A DNA stretch of 64,000 bases, from the NCBI RefSeq assembly GCF_013391085.1, contig NZ_CP058334.1, positions 3,147,683-3,211,682 on the forward strand, given 5' to 3'. The position numbers and the translations under genes were made by a program. This document shows, piece after piece, positions 59,835 through 64,000 of this stretch (position 1 is the stretch's first letter; every line of letters begins with the position of its first letter). The notes beneath the pieces were generated by a model, which did no database searches, was not told the DNA's origin, and saw only the letters and a list, made by a program, of their open reading frames with translations. Source of the stretch: Natronomonas halophila. GTDB lineage: Archaea > Halobacteriota > Halobacteria > Halobacteriales > Haloarculaceae.

Positions 59835-60188
59835 ATGAGTAGCAAAACGAACCCGAGGCTTTCTAGTCTCATCGCTGACCTGAAGTCGACCGCCCGCAAC
59901 GGCGGCGGCGAGGTCTGGAACGATGTAGCCGAGCGCCTCGAAAAGCCCCGGAGCACGCACGCGGAGGTCAACCTGGGTCGTATCGAACGATACGCTCGGG
60001 AGGACGAAACCGTCATCGTGCCCGGCAAGGTGCTCGGGTCCGGTGCCCTTCGCAAGGAGGTCACCGTCGCAGCTGTCGACTTCTCGTCGACGGCCGAAAC
60101 CAAGATCGATCAGGTAGGCGACGCAATCGAACTCGAACAGGCACTCGAAAACAACCCCGACGGCTCGAACGTGCGGGTGATCCGATGA
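59835..60188 (+). CDS. rpl18e: 50S ribosomal protein L18e
   Basis: The 117-residue protein is the archaeal/eukaryotic L18e: [40 protein letters not shown], and [20 protein letters not shown]. It is absent from bacteria, which supports the archaeal origin of the window. The stop overlaps the rpl13 start by four bases (ATGA). The gene begins 24 bases after the tRNA-Leu gene. Confidence 0.98.
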   Translation: MSSKTNPRLSSLIADLKSTARNGGGEVWNDVAERLEKPRSTHAEVNLGRIERYAREDETVIVPGKVLGSGALRKEVTVAAVDFSSTAETKIDQVGDAIELEQALENNPDGSNVRVIR

Positions 60189-60619
60189 GTTACGCGAAAT
60201 TCGATGCGGACGTCGTCGTCGACGCCCGCGACTGTATCATGGGTCGTGTCGCCTCGCAGGTCGCACAGCGTACCCTCGACGGCGAAACCGTCGCCGTGGT
60301 CAACGCGGAAGACGCTGTCATCACGGGCCGTGAGGAAGACGTGATGGAGACCTACGAAACGCGCGCCAACGTCGGCTCGGACCGTGGGCCGAACTACCCC
60401 AAGCGTCCGGACCGTATCTTCAAGCGCGCTATTCGCGGCATGGTCCCTTACAAGGAGACCAAGGGCCGCGAGGCCTTCGAGAACGTCCGCGTCTACGTGG
60501 GCAACCCCTACGACGAAGCGGAAGTCCTCGAGGACACCTCGCTGGACCGTCTGTCGAACATCAAGTTCATCTCGCTGGGCGAAATCAGCGAGAACCTGGG
60601 TGCTAACGTAACATGGTAA
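60185..60619 (+). CDS. rpl13: 50S ribosomal protein L13
   Basis: The 144-residue protein matches L13: [33 protein letters not shown] and [20 protein letters not shown]. It is an early assembly protein of the large subunit. Both neighbours overlap it (ATGA with rpl18e; seven bases with rps9), so these three are translated as a block. Confidence 0.97.
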   Translation: MSYAKFDADVVVDARDCIMGRVASQVAQRTLDGETVAVVNAEDAVITGREEDVMETYETRANVGSDRGPNYPKRPDRIFKRAIRGMVPYKETKGREAFENVRVYVGNPYDEAEVLEDTSLDRLSNIKFISLGEISENLGANVTW

Positions 60620-61011
60620 CCAACACGTCCGGCAAAAAGAAGACGGCTGTCGCACGCGCGACGGTGTCCGACGGCTCCGGCCGGGTGCGGATTAACTCCA
60701 AGCCCGTCGAGCTGGTCGACCCCGAGCAGGCGCAGCTGAAGATGCTCGAACCGTTCCGTATCGCCGACGAGGACCTCCGCGATGAGGTCGACGTCGACGT
60801 GAACGTCTCCGGAGGCGGCTTCTCCGGGCAGGCCGACGCCGTGCGAACGGCCATCGCTCGCGGGCTCGTCGAACACACCAACGACGCCGAGCTCCGCGAT
60901 GCGTTCATGTCCTTCGACCGCTCGCTGCTGGTCAACGACGTGCGCCAGTCCGAACCGAAAAAATGGGGCGGCCCCGGCGCACGGGCACGCTACCAGAAGT
61001 CCTACCGCTAA
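60613..61011 (+). CDS. rps9: 30S ribosomal protein S9
   Basis: The 132-residue protein matches S9: [40 protein letters not shown], and the C-terminal [17 protein letters not shown], whose Arg/Lys tail reaches the P-site tRNA. It overlaps the end of rpl13 by seven bases. The gene is twelve bases before rpoN. Confidence 0.97.
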   Translation: MVTNTSGKKKTAVARATVSDGSGRVRINSKPVELVDPEQAQLKMLEPFRIADEDLRDEVDVDVNVSGGGFSGQADAVRTAIARGLVEHTNDAELRDAFMSFDRSLLVNDVRQSEPKKWGGPGARARYQKSYR

Positions 61012-61023
61012 GGTGATTCAGTC

Positions 61024-61218
61024 ATGATGGTACCGGTCCGGTGTTTCACGTGCGGTAAAGTCGTCGGCGAGCACTGGGAGGAGTTCAAAGCTCGCGCCCG
61101 TGAGGGCGATGAGGACCCCGCAGAGGTGCTTGACGAGCTTGGCGTCGACCGCGCATGCTGTCGGCGGATGCTCGTTTCCCACAAAGACCTCGTCGACATC
61201 GTATCCCCCTACCAATGA
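61024..61218 (+). CDS. rpoN: DNA-directed RNA polymerase subunit N (Rpo10)
   Basis: The 64-residue protein is Rpo10 (RPB10): [20 protein letters not shown], with the atypical zinc-site cysteines CxxC at residues 7-10, and CCRR at about residue 45. It binds the Rpo3-Rpo11 platform. The ATG at 61024 is used; another ATG three bases further gives the same protein minus one residue. It overlaps rpoK by four bases. Confidence 0.97.
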   Translation: MMVPVRCFTCGKVVGEHWEEFKARAREGDEDPAEVLDELGVDRACCRRMLVSHKDLVDIVSPYQ

Positions 61219-61388
61219 GAGGCACGAACCGCTACGAGAAGGCACGCATCCTCGGGGCGCGAGCCCTGCAGGTGTCCTACGGAGCGCCGGTGCTCATCGA
61301 GACGGACCAGACGGAGCCGATCCTCGTCGCTGCCGAAGAGTACGACGCTGACGTCCTGCCGTTTACCGTCCGTCGAGGTGAGGAGTAG
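61215..61388 (+). CDS. rpoK: DNA-directed RNA polymerase subunit K (Rpo6)
   Basis: The 57-residue protein is Rpo6 (omega/RPB6 homologue): [20 protein letters not shown] with the conserved omega motif, then [19 protein letters not shown]. It stabilises the clamp of RNA polymerase. The ATG overlaps the rpoN stop (ATGA), and the TAG is followed at once by the enolase ATG. Confidence 0.96.
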   Translation: MRGTNRYEKARILGARALQVSYGAPVLIETDQTEPILVAAEEYDADVLPFTVRRGEE

Positions 61389-62591
61389 ATGACGCTCATC
61401 ACGGAGGTACGGCTCCGTCGCATCCTCGATAGCCGCGGCAATCCGACCGTGGAAGCCGAGGTCCGAACGGAAAGTGGCGGCTTCGGTCGTGGCGCCGCCC
61501 CTTCGGGCGCATCCACCGGCGAGTACGAGGCCATCGAGCGACCGGCCGAGGAGGCCATCGCCGCGGCCCGCGAACTCGCCGTCCCGCGTCTCGAAGGGCA
61601 GGTCTACGCCGGCGACCAGCGCGGCGTCGACCAGGCCCTCCGTGGTGCCGACGGCACCGAGGACTTCTCGGAAATCGGCGCCAATAGCGCGGTCGCCATC
61701 TCGATGGCCGCCGCAAAAGCCGCTGCCGACGTGCTCGGTGCACCGCTGTACCAGCACCTCGGCGGCGCGTTCCGCGGCCGTGACTTCCCGACTCCGCTCG
61801 GGAACGTCATCGGTGGCGGCGAACACGCCGCGGACGCCACGCACATTCAGGAGTTCCTCGCAGCGCCGGTTGGCGCTCCCTCCGTGGCCGACGCCGTCTT
61901 CGCCAACGCGGAGGTTCACGGCGAGGTCCACGATATCCTTACCGAGCGGGACCTTCCCGCTGGAAAGGGCGACGAAGGCGCATGGGCGCCGTCCATCGAC
62001 GACGCCGAGGCCTTCGAAATCATGGAAGAGGCCGTCGACACCGTCGAGGACAAGGTCGGCTTCGATATCGCTTTCGGACTCGACGTCGCCGGCGCCGAAC
62101 TGTACGACGCCGAGGAAGGCATCTACCGCTACGGCGACAAGACGCGTACGCCCGACGAGCAGGTCGATTACATCGCCGACCTCGTCGAGGAGTACGGTCT
62201 CGTCTACGTCGAGGACCCGCTCGACGAGAACGACTACGATGGCTTCGCGGAACTGACCGACCGCGTCGGCGACCGGACGCTCATCTGTGGTGACGACCTC
62301 TTCGTCACCAACACCGAGCGACTCGCCGACGGCATCGAGGTCGGTGCCGCAAACAGCATCCTCATCAAGCCGAACCAGATCGGGACGCTGACCGACGCCT
62401 TCGACGCTATCGAGTTGGCCGTTCGGAACGGCTACGACCCCGTCGTCTCCCATCGCAGCGGTGAGACGGAGGATACGACTATCGCACACCTCGCCGTCGC
62501 GACCGACGCCCCGTTCATCAAGACGGGCGCGGTCGGCGGCGAGCGCACCGCCAAGCTGAACGAACTCATTCGAATCGAGGCAAACGCATGA
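61389..62591 (+). CDS. eno: Enolase
   Basis: The 400-residue protein is phosphopyruvate hydratase. The N-terminal loop [14 protein letters not shown] closes on the substrate, the metal ligands lie in [21 protein letters not shown] and [10 protein letters not shown], and the catalytic Lys is in [13 protein letters not shown] followed by [20 protein letters not shown]. It converts 2-phosphoglycerate to phosphoenolpyruvate in glycolysis and gluconeogenesis. It is within the ribosomal superoperon, as in other haloarchaea. The stop overlaps the rps2 ATG (ATGA). Confidence 0.98.
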   Translation: MTLITEVRLRRILDSRGNPTVEAEVRTESGGFGRGAAPSGASTGEYEAIERPAEEAIAAARELAVPRLEGQVYAGDQRGVDQALRGADGTEDFSEIGANSAVAISMAAAKAAADVLGAPLYQHLGGAFRGRDFPTPLGNVIGGGEHAADATHIQEFLAAPVGAPSVADAVFANAEVHGEVHDILTERDLPAGKGDEGAWAPSIDDAEAFEIMEEAVDTVEDKVGFDIAFGLDVAGAELYDAEEGIYRYGDKTRTPDEQVDYIADLVEEYGLVYVEDPLDENDYDGFAELTDRVGDRTLICGDDLFVTNTERLADGIEVGAANSILIKPNQIGTLTDAFDAIELAVRNGYDPVVSHRSGETEDTTIAHLAVATDAPFIKTGAVGGERTAKLNELIRIEANA

Positions 62592-63406
62592 GCGACAACG
62601 AAGAAGAAGGGTTCGACGCGTCCGACATCGACGAGGAACTCGAGGAGCTCGAAGAAGAGCTCGACGAGGACCTCGACGAGGCGGCCGAGGAGGCCGCGGA
62701 GGCCGACGCCGAACCTACCGACGACGAACAGCCCACCGACGCGGCCGACGAGGCCGCCGAGGAAGAAGAAGCCGAGGAAGCCGACGAAGAGCCGGTCCTC
62801 GATGAGGACGTCATGCCCGACGACGAGGCGGACCTCCTCATCCCCGTCGAGGACTACCTGGCTGCCGGTGTCCACATCGGTACCCAGCAGAAGACGAAGT
62901 CCATGGAGCGGTTCATCCACCGCGTCCGCACGGACGGACTCTACGTTCTCGACGTCTCGACGACCGACCAGCGAATCCGCACGGCGGCGTCGTTCCTCTC
63001 GAACTACGACCCCGAGCAGATTCTGGTCGCCTCCTCGCGACAGTACGGTCGGTTCCCGGCCGAGAAGTTCGCCGACGCCGTGGGCGCCCGCGCCCGCACC
63101 GGCCGCTTCATCCCCGGCACGCTGACCAACCCCGACTACGATGGTTACATCGAACCCGACGTCGTGGTCGTCACCGACCCCATCGGTGACAGCCAGGCCG
63201 TCAAGGAGGCCATCACGGTCGGCATCCCGGTCATCGCGATGTGTGACTCCAACAACACGACGTCGAACGTCGACCTCGTGGTCCCGACGAACAACAAGGG
63301 TCGCAAGGCACTCAGCGTCATCTACTGGCTCCTCGCCAACGAGACGCTCGACCGCCGCGGCGCCGAACCCACCTACGGTCTCGACGACTTCGAGACCGAG
63401 CTCTAA
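62588..63406 (+). CDS. rps2: 30S ribosomal protein S2, with acidic N-terminal extension
   Basis: The 272-residue protein has an extreme acidic extension in about the first 75 residues (repeated EE/DE/AE such as [20 protein letters not shown]), followed by the S2 core: [40 protein letters not shown], and [21 protein letters not shown]2 binds near the top of the 30S platform. The extension adds a large negative charge. The ATG overlaps the enolase stop by four bases. The plus-strand series of the superoperon ends here within the window. Confidence 0.97.
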   Translation: MSDNEEEGFDASDIDEELEELEEELDEDLDEAAEEAAEADAEPTDDEQPTDAADEAAEEEEAEEADEEPVLDEDVMPDDEADLLIPVEDYLAAGVHIGTQQKTKSMERFIHRVRTDGLYVLDVSTTDQRIRTAASFLSNYDPEQILVASSRQYGRFPAEKFADAVGARARTGRFIPGTLTNPDYDGYIEPDVVVVTDPIGDSQAVKEAITVGIPVIAMCDSNNTTSNVDLVVPTNNKGRKALSVIYWLLANETLDRRGAEPTYGLDDFETEL

Positions 63407-63437
63407 GGCGGCTTTAGATTTCGAGTTTTCCGGCCCG

Positions 63438-63959
63438 CTACTCCGATAGCGACAGCTCTGCGAGTTCCTCGTACAGCAGGTCGTCGGGCGTCGTCTCTAC
63501 CCACTGCAACTCAGCAACGCCATCACCGGCCCGTAACTCTCCGTCGACGGGCGTCGCCTCGAAACTGACGTAGGGGTTCGGCACCGGGTCGCGGTCGGTC
63601 CAGTCGTCCATGTAGAGCAGATGTACCTGTGCGATATCGTCGACACAGGCTTCGATACCGGTCGCCTCTCGTGTCGCTCGCTCGGCGCACTCCCGATAGG
63701 ATTCGCCGGGGTGGCGACTATCACCGGGGTCGACCCAGCCGTCGGCGCCCTCGTATCGGGCCAGGAGGACGCGGCCATCAGCGTCGCGAACGCGACAGCC
63801 GGCGCCGCCGACGACGCCGAAGGTGTCGAACGTCTTCAGAAGGGCGTCGTAGGCGTCCGGTTCGCAGTCGACGCGGCGGCCGACGATGTCTACCTCGCCG
63901 TAGTCGGCGGCGAAATCGGCGACGAGGCCATTGACGTGGCGAAGCAGTTCCACGACCAC
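63438..63959 (-). CDS. Nudix-fold protein with degenerate Nudix box
   Basis: The 173-residue protein has the Nudix fold (FDTFGVVGGAGCRVRDADGR, VLLARYEGADGWVDPGDS). The expected Nudix box G-x5-E-x7-R-E-U-x-E-E-x-G-U reads here from residue D: DSRHPGESYRECAERATREATGI. The leading G is D, the RE pair is RA and the EE pair is EA, so two catalytic glutamates are missing. It may bind rather than hydrolyse a nucleotide-type ligand, or hydrolyse with an altered metal site. It converges on rps2; bases beyond 63960 up to the end of the window contain no complete gene. Confidence 0.85.
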   Translation of the reverse strand: MVVELLRHVNGLVADFAADYGEVDIVGRRVDCEPDAYDALLKTFDTFGVVGGAGCRVRDADGRVLLARYEGADGWVDPGDSRHPGESYRECAERATREATGIEACVDDIAQVHLLYMDDWTDRDPVPNPYVSFEATPVDGELRAGDGVAELQWVETTPDDLLYEELAELSLSE

Positions 63960-64000
63960 ACCTATCCCTTGGCCCCCGACGGCTTGGGCGTTACTCCATC

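Noticed and set aside
1..64000. CRISPR array, insertion sequence or prophage
   Set aside because: Reading for repeats showed only the 15-bp minisatellite and short dyads; no transposase, integrase, capsid or Cas signature was found.

Overview
The window is a piece of a haloarchaeal (class Halobacteria) chromosome. The predicted proteins are strongly acidic, coding GC is high (one hand-counted 60-base line, 56401-56460, is about 72 percent), and many genes have an archaeal TATA box about 25-28 bases before the start codon, implying leaderless transcripts. The gene content is archaeal: aIF5A, RFC large subunit, Rpo3/RpoN/RpoK, ribosomal proteins L18e and S13, methenyl-tetrahydromethanopterin cyclohydrolase and the bacterioruberin genes. 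I cannot fix the genus.

Layout. 1-5420: end of a membrane metal-dependent hydrolase, a GNAT acetyltransferase, a small membrane protein, a TatD-like hydrolase, and two Ca2+/Na+ exchangers flanking a NYN-domain RNase-like protein. 5626-7724: glycine cleavage T and H proteins, separated by a small membrane ORF and a 15-bp tandem repeat. 7896-13457: carotenoid block, with phytoene synthase and a carotenoid cleavage oxygenase on the plus strand facing the bacterioruberin operon crtD-lyeJ-cruF on the minus strand. 13555-21521: SDR, Usp and APC permease, Nif3-like protein, secreted protein, aIF5A-agmatinase operon, mch, CtaA/Cox15. 21677-26522: malic enzyme-phosphotransacetylase fusion and a polar amino-acid ABC transporter. 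26523-34165: RFC large subunit, a VapBC pair, HD protein, rhomboid protease and a Dna2-like nuclease-helicase.

34222-36558 is the first accessory-looking region: an AT-richer stand-alone gene for a protein with a C-terminal FokI-like PD-(D/E)xK nuclease motif and no visible methylase, divergent from a conserved gene that may carry a weak QxK nuclease-like motif. 36613-51492 is ordinary core and hypothetical content: HAD enzymes, aldolase, MscS, CDGSH, lipoprotein pair, PH-domain pair, macro domain, HTH regulator, PGF-CTERM surface protein, aldo/keto reductase, HxlR regulator, tyrS.

51657-54590 is the second accessory region: a low-GC three-gene operon of exported proteins (PKD-domain protein, CAP-domain Tat lipoprotein, novel Tat lipoprotein) inserted between tyrS and moaA. 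54678-57067 holds moaA and an ApbC/Mrp Fe-S carrier, divergent across an inverted repeat. 57312-63406 is the translation/transcription superoperon: tRNA-Ser, rps13, rps4, rps11, rpoD, tRNA-Leu, rpl18e, rpl13, rps9, rpoN, rpoK, eno, rps2. A Nudix-like gene with a degenerate box closes the window.

I saw no CRISPR array, insertion sequence, rRNA or replication origin. The most promising undescribed candidates are the FokI-like nuclease locus and the exported three-gene island.
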